28,138 nucleotides of DNA from Mesenet sp031546805 (lineage in GTDB: Bacteria; Pseudomonadota; Alphaproteobacteria; Rickettsiales; Anaplasmataceae), in assembly GCA_031546805.1 (NCBI GenBank), contig JAVBJW010000002.1:1-28138 (forward strand), given 5' to 3'. This document shows, in pieces, positions 16,423-25,352 of this stretch. Both the position numbers and the translations under genes were made by a program. The notes beneath the pieces are model-generated. The model did no database searches and was not told the DNA's origin. It saw only the letters and a list, made by a program, of their open reading frames with translations. Positions within the stretch are counted from its first letter, which is position 1. The number at the start of each line of letters is the position of its first letter.

Positions 16423-17367
16423 CTATACCTCTTGAATTGGTGGTCGTTGCTGTGATACAGGTTGTTCTATCGATAATATTCCACCACTGCCAGATAACAT
16501 AGTTCGCGTATTTTCATCTTCCATCAGCTTGTTAAGTACCTCTATTTTATTATCTCCAGTACGTACACTGCAACCAAATCGAAGATCTAAACCATCAGAA
16601 ACAATCTCGCATTTTAAATCAAATACTGCACCTTCAGATTGATTATCAGCATCTCCAATAATTATTCCCTTCATGGTTACATTATTCTCATTTCCAACAG
16701 TGCGTATTATCGCATTACCATCTCTGATATTTGCATCATTTATACTGCTTATCACAGTAATTTGATCTATATTCTCTTCACTGTCTGTATTTCGAGATAT
16801 TATTTGTACAGTTTGTGGACTATTTTGGCATTGATTAGTCAATGCTGTACCGCTTCCTATCACTTCTCCCGATTGCTCTTGCCCGTTATCAGATTGCCTC
16901 ACTAAACTTAAAGTTTCTTCTGTAACAAGTTTATTATATTCACTATCATTCTCCGTATTAATTACTGTTTGACCATTCTTATCATTTGTAATTGCAACAT
17001 TTTTATTGGCATAGAAGAGAATGATGGATGGTATTAAAGAAACTGCTAAGTTTAATATAATACATGGCACTAGAATTATGGTAGCAGCAACATAGATTAA
17101 GAACCTAAGTATGCCTTTTACTAATTTAGATAATATAAAATCATTCTCTTTTGCACTAACAGCATTCACAAAGAAATAAGTGCAAGCAATTAACGCTGCA
17201 GTAATAGCGGTAGGTATAATAACAGGAATAAGTAAAAAAGCACTAACTAGCTTCTTTACAGAGCCTGATTGACCAGATTGTGTAAAATAGTTTTGACTAA
17301 AATTAGTCAATTGTTTAGTAGCAGATAAAATCCATTCGCTGCTTTCTTTAGACGCATTAATTTTCAT
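16423..17367 (-). CDS. Membrane protein with long polar C-terminal domain, function unknown
   Basis: This is a 314-residue protein. A polar N-terminal stretch of 40 residues is followed by hydrophobic segments at about 41-70 (LVSAFLLIPVIIPTAITAALIACTYFFVNAV) and 86-120 (ILRFLIYVAATIILVPCIILNLAVSLIPSIILFY); the second is long enough for two helices. The remaining 190 residues are polar and rich in Asn, Asp, Gly and Ser, ending SIEQPVSQQRPPIQEV. I recognise no domain. The start ATG (17365-17367) follows a run of nine G by five bases; that run is the only purine-rich ribosome binding site. Membrane topology suggests the C-terminal part is either cytoplasmic or exposed to the periplasm. It could be host-interacting, but this is unproven. 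Confidence 0.75.
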   Translation of the reverse strand: MKINASKESSEWILSATKQLTNFSQNYFTQSGQSGSVKKLVSAFLLIPVIIPTAITAALIACTYFFVNAVSAKENDFILSKLVKGILRFLIYVAATIILVPCIILNLAVSLIPSIILFYANKNVAITNDKNGQTVINTENDSEYNKLVTEETLSLVRQSDNGQEQSGEVIGSGTALTNQCQNSPQTVQIISRNTDSEENIDQITVISSINDANIRDGNAIIRTVGNENNVTMKGIIIGDADNQSEGAVFDLKCEIVSDGLDLRFGCSVRTGDNKIEVLNKLMEDENTRTMLSGSGGILSIEQPVSQQRPPIQEV

Positions 17368-17372
17368 GCTTA

Positions 17373-17381
17373 CCCCCCCCC
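17373..17381 (-). promoter_or_regulatory. G9 homopolymer at the ribosome binding site
   Basis: The minus strand reads ATG, nine G, TAAGC, then the start ATG at 17367. The G-run is at Shine-Dalgarno distance. An ATG directly before the run opens a four-codon frame ending in TAA at G9. At G7 the same ATG would be in frame with the gene. Confidence 0.6.
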
Positions 17382-17452
17382 ATTATGCTAAATAAGGAAT
17401 AGTAAGCAGTTTATATATCAAATCAACTATTTTATAACATTAATTTAAACTT

Positions 17453-18307
17453 CTAATGATTATCCAAATTAATTGTGGGTTGTGCCTCTTGTTCAGAAAC
17501 TAGTGTAATTAACAAATTATTGATTAATTGAACTTTTTGTTTGCTATCTAATTGTATACCTTTGTTCTTTTCAAAGTGATTCATCACTTCCTCAATAATA
17601 CTAATAGCATTTTGTACTATATGCCTCTTTGCAGAGGTGACAGCATGTGCTTGTTGACGTCTTAGCATCACTTGTGCAATTTCTGGTGAATATGCCAAAT
17701 GCGATATTCTAGCCTCAGTTACTTCCACTCCTGCAATATCTAATCTCTGCTGCAACATTGACCTTAATTCGTTTGAGATTATATCGGAGTTCTTGCGCAA
17801 AGATTCTTCATTATTTTCACTGTCGTATGGATAATTGCTTGCTAATGCTCTTATCACTGATTCACTTTGTATTGAAACAAATTGCATATAATTATTAATG
17901 TTATAGTATGCTTTGGCTGGACTACTTACTCTCCATACAATTACAGCTGAAATCTCAATTGGGCTGCCGTTTGCATCATTAACTTTAATTTTATCTGTAT
18001 TAACGTTATTAAACCTTAGAGAGATAGGATATTTTGCTGAAAGCGGAACTGTAACAAAAATACCAGAGTTAAAATAAGTACCAATATAATGGCCAAAAAG
18101 TTCAACTATCGTTGCTTCATTTGGATTGTTAACAAAAGAGCCAGTTAACATTAGAAATAATGCACCACCTCCAGCAATTAGAAAAAAAGATTGTATAATT
18201 CCATTACCTGTGCCTTGGCAAATGACAAAAAGTATTACTGCTAATATTGTCATAAATATCAATGCGGATATTAAATCTAATTTATTCAGCTTTTTATCTT
18301 GTATCAT
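17453..18307 (-). CDS. SPFH/band-7 domain membrane protein
   Basis: This is a 284-residue protein of the stomatin/prohibitin superfamily, whose members form membrane-bound rings or scaffolds that often control proteases or lipid domains. Two hydrophobic segments are at about 11-30 and 38-58, followed by the SPFH domain (about 60-240): NPNEATIVELFGHYIGTYFNSGIFVTVP, KIKVNDANGSPIEISAVIVWRV, AYYNINNYMQFVSIQSESVIRALASNYPYD and LDIAGVEVTEARISHLAYSPEIAQVMLRRQQAHA. The C-terminus is charged and helical. The start at ATG 18305-18307 is chosen because aaggaatgcaat precedes it. An ATG nine codons upstream (18334) lacks such a site. It is divergent from eno across about 175 bases. Confidence 0.88.
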   Translation of the reverse strand: MIQDKKLNKLDLISALIFMTILAVILFVICQGTGNGIIQSFFLIAGGGALFLMLTGSFVNNPNEATIVELFGHYIGTYFNSGIFVTVPLSAKYPISLRFNNVNTDKIKVNDANGSPIEISAVIVWRVSSPAKAYYNINNYMQFVSIQSESVIRALASNYPYDSENNEESLRKNSDIISNELRSMLQQRLDIAGVEVTEARISHLAYSPEIAQVMLRRQQAHAVTSAKRHIVQNAISIIEEVMNHFEKNKGIQLDSKQKVQLINNLLITLVSEQEAQPTINLDNH

Positions 18308-18483
18308 ATTGCATTCCTTTGCTTTACTAATCAATGACCTATATCTATATATGATAAAATTTTAGTATACTGTAGTGAATTTAGTTTTAGTGGCAAACTT
18401 AAATTGGTTTTGAAAGTATTGTCTTTAAAATTGTAAAACAAATGAAAATAGCTAAAATGGAGATAGGAATAATAAAGCGTAAT

Positions 18484-19749
18484 ATGAAAAAAGAAATTAG
18501 CAACGTATTTGCACGAGAGATATTAGATAGCAGGGGCTATCCAACAGTTGAAGTAGAAGTAAGTTTATATGATGGCTCAATTGGTAGAGCATCTGTCCCT
18601 TCTGGTGCTTCGGTTGGCAGATTCGAAGCGTTAGAGCTACGAGATAACGATCCTAATCGTTATTGTGGTATGGGAGTGTTAAATGCAGTAAATGCAGTAA
18701 ATGTAGAAGTTGCAAAACATTTAATAAATATGAGCGCAATAGAGCAAGAGAAAATAGATGAAGCTTTAATTCAAATAGATGGCACAGCAAATAAATCGAG
18801 AATTGGTGCTAACGCTATTTTGGGTGTATCTTTAGCTGTAGCAAAAGCTGCTGCTTGTGCTTTAAACATCTCATTATTTGAGTATTTAAGTGACATTCAA
18901 GTAAATGGATCTTTTATCATGCCTGTACCGCTGATTAATGTTATTAATGGCGGTGTGCATGCTAGTAACATGCTGAATTTTCAGGAATTCATGATTATTC
19001 CTGTTGGGGCTGGTACTTTTAGTGAAGCAATGAGAATGTCAGCAGAGGTATTTCACAATTTAAGTAAAATATTAAAGCGAAAAAACTATAGTACAAACGT
19101 TGGCGATGAAGGAGGTTTTGCACCAAATATCAGTAAAACTGCAGAGGCTTTAGATTTGATTTTAGAAGCTATAAAAGTATCTAATTACTCTGACAATTTT
19201 ACTTTGGGTTTAGACGTTGCAGCATCAACTTTCTATGAAAATAATCTATATAAATTTGAGAATAAAGAACTGAGCTCAGAAGAGTTAGTTGATTACTATC
19301 AAGAATTGGTAAATCAGTATCCAATTTTATCAATAGAAGATGGACTCAGTGAAGATGATCACTATGGTTGGCAGCTTTTAACTCGAAAACTTGGCAAAAA
19401 ATTACAGCTAGTTGGTGATGATCTATTTGCTACGAATTGTACTTTAATTAAAAAAGGAATAGAAATGAATATGGCAAATTCTGTGTTAATCAAACCAAAT
19501 CAAATCGGTACTCTCACAGAAACTTTAAACGCAATAAAGATGGCACACTCTCATTCCTATAGAACTATTATGTCCCATCGTTCAGGCGAAACAGAAGATA
19601 CAACAATTGCACATTTGGCTGTGGCATTTGGCTGTGGACAAATAAAAACAGGTTCGCTTTCTCGGTCAGAGAGGTTAGCAAAATATAATGAATTAATTAG
19701 AATTGAAGAGCAATTGGGAAACGCAGCTCAATATTATATGTTTCTATGA
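18484..19749 (+). CDS. eno: Enolase
   Basis: Enolase converts 2-phosphoglycerate to phosphoenolpyruvate. Homology begins at NVFAREILDSRGYPTVEVEV, so ATG 18484 (MKKEISNVF) is preferred and gives 421 residues. In-frame ATGs at 18442 and 18457 would add a family-atypical leader. Conserved parts include the SGASVGRFEALELRD loop, GANAILGVSLAVAKAAA, PVPLINVINGGVHASNMLNFQEFMIIP, VGDEGGFAPN, the Mg-binding Asp in LGLDVAAS, SIEDGLSEDDHYGW and LVGDDLFATN, the catalytic Lys in VLIKPNQIGTLTET, and SHRSGETEDTTIAHLAVAFGCGQIKTGS. The asparagine of the usual SRGNPTVE is Tyr here. Its stop codon overlaps the obgE start by four bases (ATGA), which suggests translational coupling. Confidence 0.96.
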   Translation: MKKEISNVFAREILDSRGYPTVEVEVSLYDGSIGRASVPSGASVGRFEALELRDNDPNRYCGMGVLNAVNAVNVEVAKHLINMSAIEQEKIDEALIQIDGTANKSRIGANAILGVSLAVAKAAACALNISLFEYLSDIQVNGSFIMPVPLINVINGGVHASNMLNFQEFMIIPVGAGTFSEAMRMSAEVFHNLSKILKRKNYSTNVGDEGGFAPNISKTAEALDLILEAIKVSNYSDNFTLGLDVAASTFYENNLYKFENKELSSEELVDYYQELVNQYPILSIEDGLSEDDHYGWQLLTRKLGKKLQLVGDDLFATNCTLIKKGIEMNMANSVLIKPNQIGTLTETLNAIKMAHSHSYRTIMSHRSGETEDTTIAHLAVAFGCGQIKTGSLSRSERLAKYNELIRIEEQLGNAAQYYMFL

Positions 19750-20759
19750 GTTTTATCGATGAAGTAAAAGTCTACTTAAAGGCTGGTAATGGTGGTAATG
19801 GTTCAGCAAGTTTTCGCCGTGAAAAGTTTGTTGAATTTGGAGGACCAGATGGTGGCAATGGTGGTAAAGGAGGGGATATTATCTTTATTGCAAATCCTAG
19901 CTTAAATACTTTACTTAATTTCCGTTATAAACAACATATTAGAGCATCAAATGGCAAGAATGGTTTAGGTGGAGATAAAACTGGTTTGTCTGGAGAAGAC
20001 GTAATAATTGAGGTTCCAGTTGGTACGCAAGTTATGGAAGAAGATGGATGTACTATAATTATTGATATTGACGAGATAAATAAGCATTTTTTAATAGCAA
20101 AAGGTGGTTTGGGTGGTGCAGGAAATTCTAACTTTAAAACTTCAACTAACAGAGCACCAAGGCATTTTACTTGTGGTAAAATTGGAGAAGAAAAATATGT
20201 AATATTAAAATTAAAAATCCTCTCTGATGTTGGTATCATTGGTTTGCCAAATGCTGGAAAGTCAACCTTTTTAACACGGTGCTCCCATGCGAAACCAAAA
20301 ATTGGTGATTATCCATTCACTACTTTAAGGCCATATCTTGGTGTTGCCAGCATAGATGATGAAGAAATTGTTATTGCTGATATTCCTGGCTTAATTAATG
20401 ATGCTCACTTGGGGGCGGGACTTGGTCATAAATTTTTAAAACATATAGAAAGATGTCAAGTTTTACTGCATTTAATTGACTGCACAAATGACGATGTTAT
20501 TGCGGATTATAAATGCATACGCAATGAATTAATGCTCTACAATGAAAGCCTAGTAAACAAAGAAGAAATTATAGTTTTAAACAAATGTGATCTTCTAGAT
20601 AATGCAACAATTGAAACAAAAAAAAGTAGTCTAAGTAACTACATTAATCGAAAAATATACACTTTATCATTCAAAGACGATCTAAATCCAATTTTAAGGT
20701 TATTGAATAAAAGTTTTAAAAAAAAACCTGTAAATAAAATATATGATCCTTATGAATAG
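19746..20759 (+). CDS. obgE: GTPase ObgE/CgtA
   Basis: This essential ribosome-associated GTPase takes part in large-subunit assembly and stringent-type control. The 337-residue protein has the glycine-rich OBG domain (1-158: GNGGNGSASFRREKFVEFGGPDGGNGGKGGD) and then the G domain. The motifs are P-loop GLPNAGKS (166-173), switch I PFTTLRPYLG, G3 DIPGLI (212-217) and G4 NKCD (279-282). It lacks the long C-terminal acidic tail of E. coli ObgE, as is usual in many small genomes. ATG 19746 overlaps the eno stop (ATGA). A tRNA gene follows about 100 bases downstream. Confidence 0.97.
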   Translation: MSFIDEVKVYLKAGNGGNGSASFRREKFVEFGGPDGGNGGKGGDIIFIANPSLNTLLNFRYKQHIRASNGKNGLGGDKTGLSGEDVIIEVPVGTQVMEEDGCTIIIDIDEINKHFLIAKGGLGGAGNSNFKTSTNRAPRHFTCGKIGEEKYVILKLKILSDVGIIGLPNAGKSTFLTRCSHAKPKIGDYPFTTLRPYLGVASIDDEEIVIADIPGLINDAHLGAGLGHKFLKHIERCQVLLHLIDCTNDDVIADYKCIRNELMLYNESLVNKEEIIVLNKCDLLDNATIETKKSSLSNYINRKIYTLSFKDDLNPILRLLNKSFKKKPVNKIYDPYE

Positions 20760-20814
20760 AATGACTATAAATTACATTTTTCTCTTCTAAAAATTTCAAT
20801 AAGCTAAGAATAAA

Positions 20815-20843
20815 TTGACAAATTTTTACATATTTGTTACTAA
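20815..20843 (+). promoter_or_regulatory. Likely promoter of tRNA-Asp
   Basis: A consensus TTGACA (20815-20820) is followed, after exactly 17 bases, by TACTAA (20838-20843), a partial match to TATAAT. The tRNA begins 13 bases later, a fitting distance for a short 5' leader. Confidence 0.55.
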
Positions 20844-20856
20844 AAAATAACCTGTA

Positions 20857-20934
20857 GGGAGTGTAGCTCAGTTTGGTTAGAGCGTAGGCCTGTCACGTCT
20901 AAGGTCGCGAGTTCGAGCCTCGTCACTCCCGCCA
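20857..20934 (+). tRNA. tRNA-Asp (anticodon GTC)
   Basis: The acceptor arms gggagtg (20857-20863) and cactccc (20924-20930) pair perfectly. The D stem gctc/gagc, the anticodon stem taggc/gtcta (one G-T pair) with loop CTGTCAC (anticodon GTC), and the T arm gcgag-ttcgagc-ctcgt complete the cloverleaf. The discriminator is G, as expected for tRNA-Asp, and CCA is encoded (20932-20934). Confidence 0.97.
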
Positions 20935-21020
20935 TTACATAATAGGCAGCTCTAATATTGTAAGGAATATTTATACTTAGGAAGTAAGAGCAGTTTTAAA
21001 TTTTACGTAATGAGATGAGA

Positions 21021-21042
21021 GACCATATCATTTAAGATGGTC
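21021..21042 (-). terminator. Possible hairpin terminator after the methyltransferase gene
   Basis: The perfect six-base arms gaccat (21021-21026) and atggtc (21037-21042) lie 18 bases beyond the methyltransferase stop on the minus strand. No T-run follows, so it may serve as a transcript-end stabiliser rather than an intrinsic terminator. Confidence 0.35.
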
Positions 21043-21059
21043 ATAGCCTCAAATAGATC

Positions 21060-21821
21060 TTACTCTTTGATTTTCTTTAAATGTACCTGATAGCCTTTAT
21101 GCAGAACTTCATAATCGCCTTTATAAGATGTTAAAAATCCATCTATAGCAGGTTTAGGAGTAAGTTCTGGTTCTTTGAACTCTCTCCACTCATAACCATC
21201 TATTATCATAATGCCACCAACTTTTAGCATTGACCAGGATAACGCCATGTCAAACATATAGTCTTTAGCTAAATGTGAACCACAAATATAGGCAAAATCA
21301 AATTTCTGTAATTTATTTTGTAGTATTTCGTATGATAATAGTGGTAGCATTTTGCTAGACTCTCCTCTAAGTGGAATGACTTTTTTGCTTTTTACGTAAT
21401 CTCTTAAATTGTACAAAAATATAGCAAATAAATCTTTCTGCTCTTTCGGCGTATAATATGCTACTGGCCACTGCCATGTATCAATAACAAAAACTTTACT
21501 GTTTTTTGAGTTGCAATAATTTTCAGTAATATATAATGTTGACCTACCTTCAAGAGCACCAATTTCAAGACATTGTGAATTCTCTTCAAAAAAAGCTTTG
21601 TATTTATCCCAATTCTCTACATTATGACTAAACCAATCTACAGAAAATTTATAATCAGTTTCATCTTTTGGATAAGCAACAAATGATTTATTTGTTCCAA
21701 CTAGTTTTGATAAGACGAATTCTCCTGTAGAAAAAACAAAAATAGTAGTTGCAACGAAAAGTATAGCAAGTAATAGTATTTTCTCTTTATAACCTACAAT
21801 TTTCGTCATAATGTACTTCAT
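21060..21821 (-). CDS. Membrane-anchored class I SAM-dependent methyltransferase-like protein
   Basis: This is a 253-residue protein. A basic start (MKYIMTKIVGYKEK) is followed by a membrane helix at about 14-33 (ILLLAILFVATTIFVFSTGE), so it is probably anchored with its catalytic part outside the cytoplasmic face or in the periplasm. The Rossmann-type SAM motif I is CLEIGALEGRSTLY (84-97), followed by the strand VFVIDTW (about 114-120) and the C-terminal GGIMIIDGYEWREF, typical of class I methyltransferases resembling the Methyltransf_24 group. The substrate cannot be read. Alternative starts are the ATG at 21819-21821 and the ATG at 21807-21809. Its neighbours give no pathway clue. Confidence 0.75.
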   Translation of the reverse strand: MKYIMTKIVGYKEKILLLAILFVATTIFVFSTGEFVLSKLVGTNKSFVAYPKDETDYKFSVDWFSHNVENWDKYKAFFEENSQCLEIGALEGRSTLYITENYCNSKNSKVFVIDTWQWPVAYYTPKEQKDLFAIFLYNLRDYVKSKKVIPLRGESSKMLPLLSYEILQNKLQKFDFAYICGSHLAKDYMFDMALSWSMLKVGGIMIIDGYEWREFKEPELTPKPAIDGFLTSYKGDYEVLHKGYQVHLKKIKE

Positions 21822-22049
21822 AATTTTCTTACATATCTCTTAAAACTTAGCAAACCAGAAAATGACTTTCTATGAGAAGTGTACCATAGTTTATTAATTT
21901 TACCACCTGTATTACTTTATAGGACCTCTATTTTATTAGATGTATATTTTGTTTAAAATAAAAATCAATAAAAAAAACTTAATTAATGCTTGATTTTACT
22001 ACAAGATATATTTACTAATTATAATAATATATTATTAAAAGATAAAAAA

Positions 22050-22664
22050 ATGACATTACAAATATCAAATGAGACAAAGCAAAAAGCAAAAAATATCACA
22101 ATATACGGCGGCACTGGCTTAGCGTCGCTAATAGGGTTTATTTCAATTGGAGCTGCAATAATTAATTGTATAAATCCAGAATTAACAAAGCCATTAATAG
22201 ATCTATTTAAAGGGGAAAAAGGTTTCGCTTTAGCTATATCATTATTTGCTTCAATATCTCTAGCGCTGGCAATGTTAGGAATAATTTACATAGTGTTTCG
22301 TCATAAATTACAAGATAAAACAGGCCCAATTAACTCTAGCAATAATGAAATAATAGTATCAACAATAAAAAAAGAAGGAGTAGATTTAATAGTGACTGGC
22401 GAAGGATTAGAAAAATTAAATTTTAACGATGATCAAGCTAAAGTAGTCACTGACTTTATAAACGGTATAGTAATACAAAAAACTGGTCATATTTATAAAA
22501 TAGTTCCTGATGATCGTATTCAAAGCTTAGCAAATCTAAAAGATAACGAAGAAATTAAATTGAATGTTTATCTACCTAAACAACCTGGTAACAGCCTATC
22601 AAATACTCAAGTAATTAACGCTATTGCTGCTCCTGCAATCTGTGCACCAACTCTAAACAATTAA
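22050..22664 (+). CDS. Small membrane protein with two helices, function unknown
   Basis: This is a 204-residue protein from ATG 22050 (MTLQISNETKQKAKN). An upstream TTG at 21990 is possible but adds a segment with no homology-like features. Hydrophobic segments are at about 17-42 (GGTGLASLIGFISIGAAIINCI) and 58-82 (ALAISLFASISLALAMLGIIYIVF). A polar domain of about 120 residues follows, with the pattern TIKKEGVDLIVTGEGLEKLNF and IVIQKTGHIYKIVPDD, suggesting a small beta-rich fold. I recognise no family. Its helix-pair-plus-tail layout resembles the 314-residue protein encoded at 16423-17367, but the sequences do not obviously match. Confidence 0.7.
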   Translation: MTLQISNETKQKAKNITIYGGTGLASLIGFISIGAAIINCINPELTKPLIDLFKGEKGFALAISLFASISLALAMLGIIYIVFRHKLQDKTGPINSSNNEIIVSTIKKEGVDLIVTGEGLEKLNFNDDQAKVVTDFINGIVIQKTGHIYKIVPDDRIQSLANLKDNEEIKLNVYLPKQPGNSLSNTQVINAIAAPAICAPTLNN

Positions 22665-22710
22665 TATAGTATATTGAAGTTTTTTCTGTTGATATAACTG
22701 ATACTTTGTT

Positions 22711-22745
22711 AGTAGACCACCCATGGATGGTCTACTGATTATTTT
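22711..22745 (+). terminator. Intrinsic terminator after the small membrane gene
   Basis: The perfect eight-base arms gtagacca (22711-22718) and tggtctac (22727-22734), with loop cccatgga, are followed by tgattatttttt. The T-run overlaps the topA stop codon on the opposite strand, so this serves the plus-strand gene. The reverse orientation lacks a T-run. Confidence 0.75.
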
Positions 22746-25195
22746 TTCTGCTTTTTATTTGCAATCATTTCTATTGCTTTTTCTAATGTTATCTCATCAA
22801 CATTAAAATCCTTACCAATGGCAACATTGATCTTACCGCATTTTATATAAAACCCATATTTTCCACTACGCACTGATATCTCTTCACTATCTTTATTATG
22901 CCCTAAAGACTTTATTTCTCCACTGTTGCTAGAAGTAATTATTGATAGAGCTTCATCAGTTGTCACGTTAAAAATATCCTGACCACTTTTTTTAAGAGAA
23001 AAATACTTGCCATCATAAAAAATATAAGGGCCAAAACGACCGATCCCTACTTTAATCTCTTTATTTGTTTCTGGATGGTGACCAATAATTATTGGTAAGG
23101 ATAGCATTTTAAGGGCGAAATTCAAATCAACTAAGCTTACATCCATATCTTTTAATAAGGATGCCTTTTTACCTTTAGCATCACTACTTAACTGTACGTA
23201 GAACCCATATGGACCTTTTTTTATAAATACCTCTTCTTGAGAATTTAGATCTATCCCAAGTAATTTTGGATATTCTAAATTATCAGTATTTTGGTTTCCA
23301 TCTGTGATTTCTCTTGTATATCTGCACTCAGGATAGTTAGCGCAACCCAAAAATACTCCAGTGCGTCCAATATTGAGTTTAAGATTTCCATCTTCACATT
23401 TTGGACATTTTTTATCTATATCTTTGTTATCAGAGAAAAAATAGTCAGTAGCTAAATCACGTATTGTATTTAATACTTTTTCATTCTCCATTTCTTTAAT
23501 AGAATCTACATTTTGAATAAATGGGGACCAAAACTTACGTAGTGCCTCTTTCCAAAAGATATCTCCATTTGATATTAGATCTAATTCTTCTTCCATGTTG
23601 GCTGTAAAATTATATTCAACATAGCGACTGAAAAAGCTTGTTAAAAATATTGTAACAATTTGGCCGCGATGGCTAGGGATAAAGCGTTTGTTTTCTAAAG
23701 TAACATATTCACGATCTTGTAGCACTGATATAATAGTTGCATAAGTTGATGGCCGCCCTATTCCTATTTCTTCCATCTTTTTAACTAAACTCGCTTCACC
23801 AAAACGTGCCGGTGGCTGAGTAAAATGCTGTGCTGGAATAACTTTTTCTAGCTTGCATGACTCTCCTTCATTAAGATGAGGTAATTTTGCATCTTCATCC
23901 TCTTTATTATCTTGATAAACTTTATAAAAACCATCAAATACAATAGTAGAGCCAGTAGCACGGAAAATAACTTGCCCGTTTAATGACTGTATATCAACTG
24001 CAACTTGATCAATAATTGCAGATTCCATTTGGCCAGCTATAGTTCTTTTCCATATTAATTCATAAAGTTTCAGTTGCTCTGGAGTTAAAAATTTTGCAAC
24101 ATTGCTAGGTGTCCTACTTATATCTGTTGGCCTTATTGCTTCATGCGCTTCTTGTGCGTTTTTTACCTTTTTCGTGTATTTGCGAGCAGATTTAGGTAAA
24201 TATTTTTCACCAAATAATGAGATAATTGTTTCTCTAATTGTATTTATAGCCTCATCTGCAATATAGAAACCATCTGTACGCATGTAAGTTATCAAACCTA
24301 TGCTTTCTCCACCAATATCAACACCTTCATACAAGTTTTGAGCTATGCGCATAGCATTTTTCACAGTAAAGCCTAGCTTATTTGAAGCTTCCTGTTGCAG
24401 ACTTGATGTAATAAATGGCAGAGGTGGGTTTCTTTTTACTCGTTTATTTTCTACTTTTACTACAGCGTATTGATTCGCTTCAATAATTTTCACTAAATCT
24501 TCAGCTTCTTGCTGATTTTTTATATCAAGTTTATCTAACTTCTTATCATTATAATGACTTAGCAATGCAAAAAATATTTCACTTTTTTCACTTAAAAACT
24601 CTGCTTTAATGCTCCAGTATTCTTGTGATACAAATTTACTGATCTCATTTTCACGCTCACAAATTAACCTCAAAGCCACAGATTGCACACGCCCTGCTGA
24701 CCTACTGCCTGGCAATTTTTTCCATAAAAGTGGTGATAGAGTAAAACCAACTAGATAGTCTAAAGCTCTACGTGCTTGCTGGGCATTAACCAAATCCATA
24801 CTAATAGTACGAGGATTTTTGATTGCTTCTGTTACTGCATTTTTTGTGATTTCATTAAATACTACTCTATGAATTTGCACCTTATTAGTTATTGCTTTCT
24901 TCTCTCTTAGTGCTTCTATTACATGCCAGGCAATTGCCTCACCTTCTCTATCTGGATCTGTTGCTAAATAAATCTCTGATGTTTTGCTAACTGCTTTAAC
25001 TAGTTCTTTTATGTGTTTTTCTGCTTTGTCAATAATTTCATACTTTATAGCAAAATCATTATCTGGATCTACAGAACCGCTCTTTGCTGGTAAATCCCGT
25101 ACATGGCCAAAAGAGGCGGCCACCTTAAATTTATTATCTAAGTATTTGCTTATTGTTTTTGCTTTTGCTGGAGACTCTACTATCAATACACTCAT
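22739..25195 (-). CDS. topA: DNA topoisomerase I
   Basis: This type IA topoisomerase relaxes negative supercoils. It has 818 residues. The TOPRIM domain spans 1-140 with Glu7 (VLIVESPAKAKT) and the Mg-binding acidic triad Asp80, Asp82, Glu84 in LATDPDREGEAIAWH. The catalytic Tyr304 is in GLITYMRTDG. The core also shows VNAQQARRALDYLVGF, GSRSAGRVQSVALRL, AQEAHEAIRPT and GIGRPSTYATIISVL. A single C4 zinc finger (C597, C600, C618, C624) is followed by two or three TopA C-terminal repeats (LG.....EVFIKKGPYGFYVQL; KVGIGRFGPYIFYDGKYFSL; ISVRSGKYGFYIKCGKINVAI). E. coli TopA has three fingers, so a single finger plus the C-terminal repeats fits the alphaproteobacterial layout. The start ATG is at 25193-25195. 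Confidence 0.97.
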   Translation of the reverse strand: MSVLIVESPAKAKTISKYLDNKFKVAASFGHVRDLPAKSGSVDPDNDFAIKYEIIDKAEKHIKELVKAVSKTSEIYLATDPDREGEAIAWHVIEALREKKAITNKVQIHRVVFNEITKNAVTEAIKNPRTISMDLVNAQQARRALDYLVGFTLSPLLWKKLPGSRSAGRVQSVALRLICERENEISKFVSQEYWSIKAEFLSEKSEIFFALLSHYNDKKLDKLDIKNQQEAEDLVKIIEANQYAVVKVENKRVKRNPPLPFITSSLQQEASNKLGFTVKNAMRIAQNLYEGVDIGGESIGLITYMRTDGFYIADEAINTIRETIISLFGEKYLPKSARKYTKKVKNAQEAHEAIRPTDISRTPSNVAKFLTPEQLKLYELIWKRTIAGQMESAIIDQVAVDIQSLNGQVIFRATGSTIVFDGFYKVYQDNKEDEDAKLPHLNEGESCKLEKVIPAQHFTQPPARFGEASLVKKMEEIGIGRPSTYATIISVLQDREYVTLENKRFIPSHRGQIVTIFLTSFFSRYVEYNFTANMEEELDLISNGDIFWKEALRKFWSPFIQNVDSIKEMENEKVLNTIRDLATDYFFSDNKDIDKKCPKCEDGNLKLNIGRTGVFLGCANYPECRYTREITDGNQNTDNLEYPKLLGIDLNSQEEVFIKKGPYGFYVQLSSDAKGKKASLLKDMDVSLVDLNFALKMLSLPIIIGHHPETNKEIKVGIGRFGPYIFYDGKYFSLKKSGQDIFNVTTDEALSIITSSNSGEIKSLGHNKDSEEISVRSGKYGFYIKCGKINVAIGKDFNVDEITLEKAIEMIANKKQKK

Positions 25196-25312
25196 GCTAT
25201 GCCTTAAAATTTATATGTTCATTTTTCATAGCATAAGAATGAGATACTTCAAGAATAGAATTTAATTTTTTATATTAGCTCAGATTAATGTAGCTTGCAT
25301 GTTATTAATAAA

Positions 25313-25330
25313 TATGCTCTTATTAGCATA
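25313..25330. repeat. Small palindrome upstream of the 558-residue gene
   Basis: The perfect six-base arms tatgct (25313-25318) and agcata (25325-25330) flank cttatt, 22 bases before ATG 25353. The words tagcataag recur once nearby (about 25228-25236). This could be an operator; no factor can be named. Confidence 0.3.
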
Positions 25331-25352
25331 AGATTGGTTATTAAGGGTATAC

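Noticed and set aside
20857..20934. tRNA-Asp as a prophage attachment site
   Set aside because: There is no integrase gene nearby and no direct repeat of the tRNA 3' end was seen in the window.
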